Shown here piece after piece: positions 12,563 to 22,539 of a DNA stretch of 34,111 nucleotides (its first letter is position 1; every line of letters starts with the position of its first letter). Source of the DNA: Acanthamoeba sp. SK_2022b (Eukaryota; Discosea; Longamoebia; Acanthamoebidae); contig JANDJZ010000221.1 of the NCBI GenBank assembly GCA_027943245.1, positions 1 to 34,111 of the forward strand, written 5' to 3'. The notes beneath the pieces were generated by a model. The model ran no database searches. It was given only the letters and a program-made list of their open reading frames with translations, and was not told where the DNA came from. Position numbers and translations under genes: made by a program.

Positions 12563-14204
12563 GCACGCACACGCGCGCAAGTGTAATCACATTAAACGGC
12601 TGGGAGTGCGTGAGTGCCAGAAAGCAGGGCGGGGAGGTGAACCTCTGCACCATCCACAACAAGAGACCTCTAGCAACCCCAAGTCACCGCAGTAAAGGCA
12701 CTCGCCCTCCACACGTCTGGTTTCGCCCTTCTCACGCCCCTTCATTCTTCGTTTTTCGTTCTTCTTTGCGTCGTTTCTTCTTTCTTTGTCCGGCAGCCCG
12801 AATGGGAGAAGTGGGAGAAGCGCCGGGCGCGCAACCGCGACGATCTTCCTCTCCACTACGAGGGCTACGCGGCCCTGCTCAGGTTCGTTCGTGCGCCGTG
12901 TGTTTGTGTCGACACAAATACGCGCGAGCTGATGGATTGAAATGGGGGGGGGGCGTCGACAGGACGTTGGTCAAATCGGAGAACCCGTCTTTGGTGTCTA
13001 CGCTCTCACTCACCCGCTTTCCCGTGAGCGAACAGTCGGCGTGGCTCCTCGAAGAGTTTGCCGAACGCCATCTCGTTTCCCCCTTCTACACCAAACTCGC
13101 GTACGCTCTTGGTCATGTGCGTGCGCGAGTTTGACCAAGGCGAATGTGACAGGTACCTGAGCATCATCACCAAGGTGTTCGAGGTTCGCAAGGTGCGTCG
13201 CTCTATCCTCTTGCATTGCATTCATTCCTTCATGAACTTGAGCCTAACGTCGACCCCTCCCCCCAACGTGGTCGCGCCATTGTGCGTGCGTGCTGCTCGC
13301 CTGCTCGCAAACGCCAACAGGACTACCTGACCCATGTCATCGCCACCCTGCGGACCCTCATGGAGATTCAACGCTCCGATGACTGGTTCACCACCACCAC
13401 GCTCGAGGTAGGCCTGTCGTGCCTCCTGTCATTTTTGGTGATGGTGGTTGGTGGTTGGTTGGTGATGTGTTTGACGAGGCCACGAACACGCAGCGTGACC
13501 TGTTCTACGTGACGATGAGGGACCTGCGGGAGGAGGTGCGGCAGGTGCTGGTGCAGTACCACCGCAAGCTCAACAATTTTGTGATGTGGGCCGAAGAGGA
13601 GACGAAGAAATCGGCCCAGCGCCACATCTCCCCATCGCAGCTTCAGAGTACACCTTTCATGCACACACGCACACACGCACAACACTTGCAAACGTGTGCT
13701 GTGTGCGTGCGGTCAGAGCTGCAGGTGGACTCGGCGGTCGAAGCGCTGACCGACCTGCTGAGCGTCCTTTTGGATCTGCTTCGGCTCATCCCGCCCATTC
13801 CCGACAAGTACGCCACCAAGGCCGGCCAGTCTTCGGGCGAGCTCGAGGTGCTCCTGCTTCCCGCTCGTCTCATCGCTCATTATTTTTCTAAATTTTTAAT
13901 TATTCTATTTTATAATTATTTTGCAGTTGGTCTCTCCGCGCAAGCAGAAAAGCAGCAGCAAGGGAGGGAAGGCTGCCGTGCCCAAGCCAAACCTCAAGCA
14001 GGAAATCGCCGAGTGGATCGAGGTGCCCTTCATCATCTTCATCACTTTCCGTATCATCGCTTGACACGACACGTGGTCATCTCACGATTGCATTCTGCGT
14101 GCCTTCTCGGATCAGGACGGAATCAATGTTCGATTCGGCAAATTCCAGGCTCGCCTGCTGCGCGTCGCTGAAATCAAACGTACGGGTCCACTCAGCTACG
14201 CCAA

Positions 14205-14298
<94 letters not shown>

Positions 14299-14312
14299 AC
14301 TGACTGCCACCC

Positions 14313-14389
<77 letters not shown>

Positions 14390-15082
14390 CTCGCAGTGAG
14401 GCGGAAGGGCAAGGGCGATGAAGAGGAAGAAGACGGAGAGACCAAGGAGGGCGTGATCGCGGATATATGTGACCACATCGTGTCCTCGCTCAACAAGGAC
14501 GAGCGATACTACCAGAAGCCCTTCCTCAAGTGCGCTCCCTCCCTATCCCTGGCCCCGCGTTTCATACGTGCTCATGCGTTGCGCGCTCCCCTTTGCAAGG
14601 TTGGCCGGCATCGATGTGGTGGAACGTGCGCTGTTCCTCTACTACCCGCACATTAAGGTGGCCGTGACCGAGGTTTGTCGTCATCTCCCTTGTTGAACAA
14701 CTAATGCAAAAAAATATCAAATGTTTTTATTTATTGCATAATTAATCATTTGATTTCTTGTGTGTTGGTGGTGTGGGAGAGACAGTGGCTGCAGGGCGGA
14801 ACAGAGGACCCGCCGCTGACGGACCGCACGTTCGATGTCTATTTTGCCCTGCGCAAGCTGCATCAGCTCATGTCCCAATACGACAGGTGCGGCCGAACCG
14901 CGCTTGCGTGTGGCTGGACACCGTGTTTTATAATCAATGCGATGTGTGGGCAGGCAGGAGAAGCAGCAGCTGCTGGACATCGACAAGCTGTTCCTCCCAT
15001 TTGTGGACAAGTATCTGAGCCAATGTCGGGAGAAGCTCAAGGAATGGACGCAAACGGTAACCACTACTTACACAACACAGCA

Positions 15083-15156
<74 letters not shown>

Positions 15157-16736
15157 GTTTCCCTCATTGGTCCAATGTGTAATGACAGGCCTTCAAGAAC
15201 GACGAATGGTTGCCCATCGATAGTGAAGAGGAAGACGACGAACTGCGCATCCTACACTCGGTACCCTTTCCCTCTCCTTTCGTTCTTTTTTTTTGTTAAA
15301 TATTTTTTTAATCATTTCTTATTATTCTTGCATAATTCAGGCGAGTGTGATATCGCTGTTCTCGGCCATGCGTCAAGCGGTCCAGTTTTTGCTTCTCCTC
15401 GACCTCAACCTCTTTCCCTCGCTCCTGCACTTCACCAAGGTATCGCGCACCTCTCGCCTACGCCCCGTGCGAGCTCGCGCATTCATGTCACGTGTCTTGC
15501 CTGCGCTTTTGCGGTAGACTGTGGGCGAGGTGATCGACTACTACCTTTCCAAGCTAGAGAAGAGCGTCGCGAGCACCGTCATCACCCCCGCTGCTCTCCC
15601 CGACGACGACGTACACTTTGTCTTTTTTCCCCCACGTTTGCCTGTTGTCCTCTGTCCGGGTTGTTGTCGGTCTCACGCCCCCTTCATCGCCATCTCCCGC
15701 CCCAGAGGCCGGACGAGCAGGCGGACAAGCGCAAGAGCGAGAGCGCGAAGCGGAGCACCAAGCGGCAGACCAACAACAAGCTGGGCAAGGTCGCCGCCGC
15801 TCTCCGCAAGCCGACTGGCTTCGATGCCGAGGATGTGAGCAAGCTCCCCACCACCGTCAACCAAGAGGTTCGTTCAATTTATTATTTGAAAAAATAAAAA
15901 TAAAAATAAAAATAGAAAAATAGAAAAATAGAAATTATTTAAAAAACTTCTTAGCCCATTTTTAGAAGCTAAATTTCTTTTACGGCGTCGTGATGGCCCA
16001 ATAGCTGTGCATCAAGATCAACAACGTGGAGACGATTGTCAAGCAGCTGGCCGGCCTGATGAAGGACCTGCACGCCAAGGCACACACACTCAAGCGATTG
16101 TCTACGTATTATATTTATTCTTATTCTTATTTTTATTATTTCAACGTTATTCTTCTCTCGCTGCAGCTCACGACCAAGGAGGACAAGGCCGAGCTGACCA
16201 GAATCTTCACCGGCATCTTCTCGGCCGTCGAGCTTCGCTACAACCAGATCATCGCCATCATCACCTCTCACGTGCTCTCCACTCCTCCTCATGCCCGCCT
16301 CTGGCGCCGTGCATCTTCTTACTCTGTGTGCGTGTGGGCGATCTGTGCAGATGAATGATTCGATCAAGCAGGTGATCTACTACCTGCTGGAGGGCGGCGC
16401 CAGCGAAGAAAAGAAAATAAAAGAAATCGAAAAGCAGGAACGAAAGGAAAAGAAGGACAAGTCCCAGGCCCTTCTCGTCAGCCAACCTTCCGAGTACATG
16501 CTCCCTCTCTTCACTCCCTTGCCTCTCACATTAATTCCTATAAATTTCAAATCAATATTAAAATAAAATAAAATTAATAAAATAAAATCCGTGCAGGCAG
16601 CTGCTGTCGCTCGCGGAGGAGCGCGTCGAGTACTTCTTCCAGTACCTCAACAGCGAAGTCGGCGTCCTCTCGGATCACCTCTACTTTGACGCCTTCTCCA
16701 TTCTCCTCGCCCATGTGTGGACCGTCATCGTCAAGG

Positions 16737-16795
<59 letters not shown>

Positions 16796-17092
16796 CACGC
16801 GGCCAAGGGCACGTGGTGATGGGCGAGTGAATGCGTGGAATGTGGTCGTCCAGGACTTTGAGGAGCTGCTGTTGCCGGTGGGGCCAGAGTCGGACCGGTA
16901 CGGCCCGCGCAATCGGCCCCGCATCGCCAAGATGCTCGAGTACATCGTGACGCAGCTGCTCTTCCGCTTCTTCGAAGCCGACGGGGACGGGCTCGAGAAG
17001 GACTACCTCGAGGGCACCACCGTGCTGCTCCGGCGCGCCATCGGTTTGTCACCCCTCCCCCCTCATGACCGCCCGCGCCTTCCTTACTCAAT

Positions 17093-17160
<68 letters not shown>

Positions 17161-18287
17161 CAGCGTTGTACGAGTTGGAGACTTCGGTGCTCAAGTCTAT
17201 CTATCGGGGCATCGAGAAGAAGCACGAATCGGCGACGGAGGTGACCAAGGTGCGCATCTCATTGTTTCGATTCAGCCACGCGCGCGCTAAAACGCGCTTG
17301 CCCCACACCACCGCAGGACGACCTGAAGGCCGATCCCCTGGAGGAATGGCACATCCTCTGCATTCTCTCAGCTCGTACCGGCGACAAGGTAACCCACATT
17401 TTTATTTTTATTTTTATTTTTATTTATTTTTATTTTTACTATTAAATAGTATATTGTATTAAGGTAATCTTTGCACTGAAATTCAAAATTAACAACGAAA
17501 TAAATTAACATTACAATACTCAGGAAGCCCAAGAGTTCGTGACGGCCAAGCGGGCGTCCGCGCGCAACCAGACCATCCGTCGGTTCTTCAAACTCAGCAA
17601 GAACGACCAGCTCATCGCCGGTAACCTCTCCCCCTTCTTCTCGCGGCTTGATCGTCGTAGGCTGTCGTAGGCTTGTGGGGTTGACTGTGTTGGGCTGATG
17701 CGTGATCGTGCCCTGGGGTAGAATTCGAGTGCAACAACGCGGACAAGATCAGGGGCCGGCTGTACCTGTCCACGTCGAGCCTGTGCTTCGAGCCGCTCGT
17801 CGACGCGCGCAAGCTCATCATTTCCATCCAACAGATCACCTTCGTCGCTCGCGTAGCCTCTCCCTCCACTTTCTTTTCCTGTTACTTTTCCTTTTTTCCT
17901 TTCTTTTTCTTTTTATTAATTGGTGGGTACAGAACAAGCACGTGAGCTTCCCGGACGCCATACAGATCACCGCGGACAAAGAGGTAAAGCACAACAACGA
18001 CCACGAGCCCACGGGTCAAGCTTGCTCATTGCTGTTGCGGCCATGGTGTCGTGTCGTGTGCGCAGGACTACGCGTTCTGGAGCTTCGCGTCGAATCGGTC
18101 GCAGGAGTGCTACGAGATGCTGATCGCGCAGGCGCGCCTGCTGGGCAACACGGCCATCGTGCCCTACGAGGAGATCTCCTCCGCCGACGACGTGTCGCGC
18201 ATCCAGATCTCGCACCACCCCATCTCCCCGCGCAACCTCGTTTCCCCACGACGCCGCGACAGGTACGTGCGCGCGTGTGCGTGTCTG

Positions 18288-18351
<64 letters not shown>

Positions 18352-19085
18352 GCAATGGAACTGATTGGGAGAGGCAACACAGAGCCAAGTCTATCTCCAA
18401 TTCGAAGCATCAATCAGAGAAGGAGGAGGAGCTGCTGTCTCTTTTCAACCTGCCCGACGACGAGACCCTCATGCAACGTGCGTTCCCCCATCCTCTCCCG
18501 TTTTCGTTTCTCTCTTTGACTTTCGCTCTTCCGCCTTAACGTATGCGTTTTGCATGTGCGCCACAGAGTACGGGTGCGTGCTGAAGAGCAAGGGGTCGTC
18601 GGGGCCGGGCCGCCTGCTGATCTTCCGCTCCCACTTCTGCTTCCTGCCCTCTGTCGGCTCTTCGCTCGTACTTGCCTCGCTTTTTTTTTGCACATAATTT
18701 TTATTACCTCTAAAATATTTATTTTATTTTATTTTAATTTTTTATCTAACCGTATCATGTTTGGTGGTTCGCTGTGCAGGTAAACGTTCCTACGGCCGAG
18801 GTCAAGTCGATAACGAAGAAGCGAACGGCCATCCTGCTGCCCAACGCGCTATCGGTCACCACGCGCGCCGGAGCCAAGGTGCGTGGCCGAACGAGCTCTG
18901 TTTTGGACGCGTGGGCGTGTGCTCATAGCGTCGTTATGTGTGCGACCACTACGCAGTATGCTTTCCATTCGCTGTTGAAGCGAAACGAAGCCTACTCGAT
19001 CATGCGCGAACAAATGGAACAAGCCACCGAAGAGACGCGGCGGCGTGGTGCCACCAAGAAGGCCAAGCAGACGAACAAGAAGTAG
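10059..19085 (+). CDS. Munc13-like protein: C2 domain, MUN region and two C-terminal GRAM domains
   Basis: About 45 exons, roughly 1,500 residues. The ATG has a strong CCACCATGG context. In order: a charged N-terminal part (10059-11735); a C2 domain (11820-12660) with YAGRLHVRVHGARDLPG, NPTWDEEF and WFPL; a long helical MUN-like region (12797-17260); a first GRAM domain (17722-18120) with IRGRLYLSTSSLCFEPL; a second GRAM (about 18440-19000) with EVKSITKKR and YAFHSLLKRNEAYSIM; and a Lys-rich end. MUN signs are LCIKINNVETIVKQLAGL and the late MHD2 signature LLFRFFEADGDGLEKDYLE followed by ALYELETSVLKSIYR, matching the Munc13 GGxGL segment. Munc13 proteins help SNARE assembly at sites of vesicle fusion; GRAM domains bind membrane lipids. 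Weak points: the junction from 12473 to 12797 does not keep frame with GT-AG sites, and the intron at 16080 needs a GC donor. Confidence 0.8.
10264..10337. repeat. CA microsatellite in intron 1 of the Munc13-like gene
   Basis: An unbroken CA run of 74 bases between exon 1 (ends 10147) and exon 2 (starts 10437). Confidence 0.95.
12509..12558. repeat. CA microsatellite near the end of the C2-domain exons
   Basis: A CA run of 50 bases in the intron after exon 13. It lies next to the one junction in this gene whose frame I could not reconcile. Confidence 0.95.
14207..14297. repeat. TG microsatellite, first of a pair in one intron
   Basis: A TG run of 91 bases in the intron between 14179 and 14397 of the Munc13-like gene. 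It is separated by 17 bases from a second TG run. Confidence 0.95.
14315..14388. repeat. TG microsatellite, second of a pair in one intron
   Basis: A TG run of 74 bases ending eight bases before the exon start at 14397. With its partner it makes up nearly the whole intron and replaces the usual pyrimidine tract. Confidence 0.95.
15086..15154. repeat. GT microsatellite in an intron
   Basis: A GT run of 69 bases between the MUN exons that encode YLSQCREKLKEWTQT and AFKNDEWLPIDSEEED. Confidence 0.95.
16741..16793. repeat. CA microsatellite in an intron
   Basis: A CA run of 53 bases starting within five bases of a GTATAC donor in the Munc13-like gene. Confidence 0.95.
17095..17159. repeat. GT microsatellite directly before a splice acceptor
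   Basis: A GT run of 65 bases that ends in the acceptor itself (TGTGACAG, exon start 17164), so it takes the place of the pyrimidine tract. Confidence 0.95.
18291..18350. repeat. GT microsatellite in an intron between the two GRAM domains
   Basis: A GT run of 60 bases between the exon ending at 18262 and the one starting at 18383. Confidence 0.95.
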
Positions 19086-19205
19086 TAACCGCGTGCTGCC
19101 GTGCCGTTCGGCTGTATCATGTATCCGGAAATTTTTATTCGAATGTGCCCTTGCTGCGAGCAAGATTTCGTTTGCCTCCCGCCCTCGAACACCAGCGAGA
19201 AGAAC

Positions 19206-20174
19206 ATGCAGGCTCCTCCCCCCGACCACGACCCCCACGGCCCTGTCCTGCAGCACCACGAGTCACCTCCCTACCACCCTGTGGCTGCAGCGCCCCAAAC
19301 TATCATCCATGTACATCACCATTACCATCACCACCGCGACCAACCCGGGCCCACCGAACAAGGGGAGCACTACTACCACGACCAACCGGTGTCTACCGAA
19401 CAACGCTACCCCCTCCCCCACCAGCCCCCTGTGAGGCCCCGACAGGTCCTCATCAGCCTCCACCCGGCCCTGCTGGGCAGCGGCAGCTTCCCCGAGCACC
19501 TGCCACGAGCTCTGAGCGGCCGGGTGGACGAGGCCGACTTTGTCTGGCGCCTGCAGCAGCTCAACGAGGACCTCCTCAGGGCCGGCAGCTGGGGCTTCGG
19601 CTCGCTACTGTGCTTCCTGGGCCTGGTCTGCGTGGTGGGAGCCGGCGCTGCGATGGCATACGTGAAGGGTCTGCACATCGAGATGTTGTGGCCTTGGGTT
19701 GTAGCCGGTGTTGCGTGCCTGGTGGGCGGTGTCCTCTTTGCCATTGTCAAGGATGAGCAGGTACCACGCACCACACTCTTTTCCGACACTGCCTGGACCA
19801 AATGGTCCACGGGCGTTTTACAAACGTGTGTTGCTGTGGCGCAGACCAAGTCGGTGCTGAAGAGGCACGAGGGCGAATTGAACGAGAGCTTGGGCCGGGA
19901 TGCTGGGCTCACCTTCAGAGCAGAGACAAGGGCCATGGCGGTGGCTCGCGGTCTGGAGTACAGGACGGCCTACATCACCCTAATCATTGACATCGACGAA
20001 CCCACCGAAGATGAACAGCTCCCGCCCTATCAGCAACACCCGCCACATCTCTTTCCAGCGTTACAGAGTGTCGACGTGGTGCGACCCAGCGACTCAGAAG
20101 CACAACCGAGCCCGCCGCTGGGCTCGACAGACGATACGGCGGAAGAGGCCAGGCAGCTACTGTTGAATCTCTAG
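19206..20174 (+). CDS. Two-pass membrane protein, possibly GOLGA7/ERF4-like (paralogue 1)
   Basis: Two exons, 19206-19760 and 19845-20174; 294 residues. A His/Pro-rich N-terminus precedes a segment with SFPEHLPRALSGRVDEADF and RLQQLNEDL. Then come two hydrophobic spans separated by a short loop, an amphipathic stretch LKRHEGELNESLGRDAGLTF, a beta-like YITLIIDI, and a Pro-rich tail. The order 'F-P-L-R-ohydrophobic-F-LN', membrane segment, 'LN..GL.F', then 'V.I.I' recalls the GOLGA7/ERF4 family, accessory subunits of protein palmitoyltransferases; this is a weak match by eye. The 84-base intron has no stop and is a multiple of three, so retention would insert 28 residues. The start at 19206 is chosen by likeness to the next gene (both begin Met-Gln); ATGs at 19119 and 19142 are possible but leave only 33-56 bases after the previous stop. 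Confidence 0.6.
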   Translation: MQAPPPDHDPHGPVLQHHESPPYHPVAAAPQTIIHVHHHYHHHRDQPGPTEQGEHYYHDQPVSTEQRYPLPHQPPVRPRQVLISLHPALLGSGSFPEHLPRALSGRVDEADFVWRLQQLNEDLLRAGSWGFGSLLCFLGLVCVVGAGAAMAYVKGLHIEMLWPWVVAGVACLVGGVLFAIVKDEQVPRTTLFSDTAWTKWSTGVLQTCVAVAQTKSVLKRHEGELNESLGRDAGLTFRAETRAMAVARGLEYRTAYITLIIDIDEPTEDEQLPPYQQHPPHLFPALQSVDVVRPSDSEAQPSPPLGSTDDTAEEARQLLLNL

Positions 20175-20328
20175 GAACACTGGTTGCACAACTGTTGCTA
20201 GACCATGGAGGGGCGCAGCAGACTGGCGGAGCTTTGTTACAAAGGATACTCGGAACGAATTCGGAGTCTGCCAACCCCGCAAACAAAAATCAGATTATGC
20301 AGACAACAAACATACACACACCGGAAGC

Positions 20329-21174
20329 ATGCAAGACCAGTACGCCCTGCACCAGCATCAAGGAGGCCACCACGCCCCAGCGTTCCACCATACAGCGCCG
20401 CCCGTGCAGCAGCATCCGGCGTACACCTACTCCCCGGTCGGCGGAGCTCCCTACGGCGGGCAGATCCACAACGTCGTGCACCACCACCACCACGATGGTC
20501 ACGGGGAGGTGCGCGTGAAGATGGAGCCGTCGTGCTTTGGCCGCGGTGGCTTCCCCGAGTATGTTCCCAACGAAATTCGCAGCCGCGTGTCCGACGGTGA
20601 CTACGTTGCCCACATCCGCAGGCTCAACGCCGACCTAGCAGGCGCGGCTCGCTGGAACTGGGGCGCGGTGTTGTGCTTCCTTGGCGTCTTGGCCGGCATC
20701 ATCGGAATCGCCGTGAAGACGTTCTTGGCCGTGGATTCGGCCAACTTTTCTTTCCCAAACATCTGGCCGTTCGTAGGCGTTGTTGTTGTGTTCATGGTGG
20801 GCGTCATCGTCTTCGCCATCGTGGCCGCGGCGAAGGTACTCCTTATTATTTCCTAATCAGTGTTTGTGGGATTTGATGTGGCTGACTTAAATTGTTACTT
20901 GTGACGGCTGCAGATGCGGTCGGTGTTGCGTGCCCACGAGCAACAACTGAACGAGAACCTGGGTCATGATGCCGGGCTCACTTTCCGCATGGAGACCAAG
21001 GTCAAGACGGACAAGCACGCGCCGAAGAGGTGGGACCCAGTCCTGAAGAAGAACGTGAAACCGAAGAAGACCAAGGTGACCATGATCATCGAGATCGGTG
21101 AACCGTCGTCCTATCCTAGTACCGCACCCATAAGCCAACTTCCGCCCACTGATAACGCCCAGCTTCTCGTGTAA
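20329..21174 (+). CDS. Two-pass membrane protein, possibly GOLGA7/ERF4-like (paralogue 2)
   Basis: Two exons, 20329-20835 and 20914-21174; 255 residues. It is a clear paralogue of the preceding gene: GGFPEYVPNEIRSRVSDGDY, IRRLNADL, two hydrophobic spans (WGAVLCFLGVLAGIIGIAV and a span after NIWPF), LNENLGHDAGLTFRMETK, and a final VTMIIEIGEP. The intron sits at the same place, right after the second membrane span, but here it contains stops and cannot be retained in frame. The N-terminus is rich in His, Gln and Pro (a VHHHHHD run). Both ends would face the cytosol if the two spans form a hairpin. It probably arose by tandem duplication; the gap to the first copy is 154 bases. The function is inferred from the weak ERF4 resemblance only. 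Confidence 0.7.
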
Positions 21175-21350
21175 CCGAAATACAATGAGGTGAAGAGATA
21201 AATCAATTTTGGGGATTCATGCGGACATTAATGTCGCAAGATAACGTCGACCAACGGGAGGCTTTGTTCTCACTCTGAGTTAAGGTCGACAACAACAAGC
21301 CTTGTCGTTAAAAGCACAGGCTAGCAGCAACAGGTCAGCCACAACACACT

Positions 21351-22382
21351 ATGTCCACCCCTACTCGTCTCTTCTTTGTTGCCATCGTCTTGGCCCTTGT
21401 CTGCCTGAGCGCTGCTGGTGCCGGCTTTGGCGATCGTCTGCTTCGCAGCTTCCTTGCCTTCGCCAAGCAGCCCCTCACCGCCTCCGATGCTCAGGACGGC
21501 GGCTGGTACCGCCTCAGCGACCGCTGCGACCCCGACGTCGGCTATCCCTACGCCCAGTCGGCCGACGGTCCCACTGCCCTTCGCCCCGTGACTCTCTACT
21601 ACACCGCCGCCGGCCAGCTCTCTGGTTCGTTTTCTTTTTCCAGCTCTTCATTCTTACAAATATTGATAAATACAAAATATTGTTTTCATATAGGGATCTT
21701 GAATTAATTTTTTATGGGCGCGTGCAGGCTTTGGTGTGACGGTGACGGGCTTCATCGAACCCAACCTGGTGAACCGCGGCTTCTGGCGGCAGGTGGGCAA
21801 GGACACCTACCACATCTACATCCGCACGCGGGATCCCAAGTATGCGTGCTCCGGCCACAAGTCGTTCGACCTCATCGGCGACCGGCTTGAGATCAACTCC
21901 TTCTTCTCAGTGGCGCTCAACCAGTCGGCTGCCATCAAGCAGGGCTGGGCGCCTGGCAACTGCATCTTCAAGATGGGCATCCATCACTCGTTCGACCTGG
22001 CCGCCTTTGGACGCAACACGTGGAACGCATCGACGCTGGTGCCCGTGCAGCCCATGTACGACGCCGAGCGCCACACCATCAACGCCGTGCTTTTCAACAT
22101 TCCTCACCTCGAGCTGGTACGGTCCCTCGTCATCCTCGTGAGCCAGGGTGATGCTTACACTATTAGTTTTCATTTTTCCCATTCCTTTGTATATTTATTT
22201 GCTAGACCGAGCCTCTGGGCATGTTTGAGGGCCCGTTCACTAGCAGCTTCTTTTGTGGCAACTGGTGCGCCAACTCGGGCTGCACGTTCGACATCGGCCT
22301 CCACCCGTGGACCACCATGCACTTCCATTTTGTCGACCCGTCGTCGATCTCGTGCGATGGCGCGCCCTGCAAGCTGATGTAA
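21351..22382 (+). CDS. Secreted cysteine-containing protein of unknown function
   Basis: Three exons, 21351-21624, 21728-22116 and 22206-22382; 279 residues. The first 24 residues are a clear signal peptide (charged start, hydrophobic core FFVAIVLALVCLSAAGA). The mature part has cysteines scattered at RCDPD, YACSGH, NCIF, and CGNWCANSGC near the end. It also has NQS and NAS/NTW glycosylation-type sites and an aromatic-rich C-terminus (WTTMHFHFVD). This fits an extracellular or phagosomal disulphide-bonded protein. I do not recognise the family. A TTAAAAG stretch at 21308-21314, about 37 bases before the ATG, may act as a TATA element. It is not related in sequence to its neighbours. Confidence 0.75.
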
Positions 22383-22416
22383 ATGCCACGTGTAACCACG
22401 ACTCGACTGTGTGTTG

Positions 22417-22470
22417 TTGGGTGAGCCAGAAATGTACTGCACGAGGTCGAGGTTGCGTCCTTCGCATGGA
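22417..22470 (-). pseudogene. Relict of the 3' end of an LRR gene copy
   Basis: Read on the minus strand, this piece encodes NLDLVQ and then runs into TTCTGGCTCACCCAACAAC. The same arrangement occurs at the ends of the LRR genes at 27975-28025 and, inverted, at 30670-30715. No further upstream LRR coding sequence is recognisable beside it. It overlaps the 3' flank of the secreted-protein gene. Confidence 0.6.
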
Positions 22471-22539
22471 ATAGTATAATTCCCTCGCTCCACCATCGCG
22501 CGCAGGAGAGAGTGCACTAAACGACCACACCAATCGCAA

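Noticed and set aside
14207..14388. Poly-(Cys-Val) and poly-(His-Thr) translations
   Set aside because: They are the dinucleotide arrays read in different frames and lie in introns. The flanking exons splice in phase without them.
4294..21174. Functional link between the Ras gene and the ERF4-like pair (Ras palmitoylation)
   Set aside because: The Ras tail has no cysteine apart from the CAAX one, so it is not an evident palmitoylation substrate. The ERF4 match is weak and the genes are 14 kb apart.
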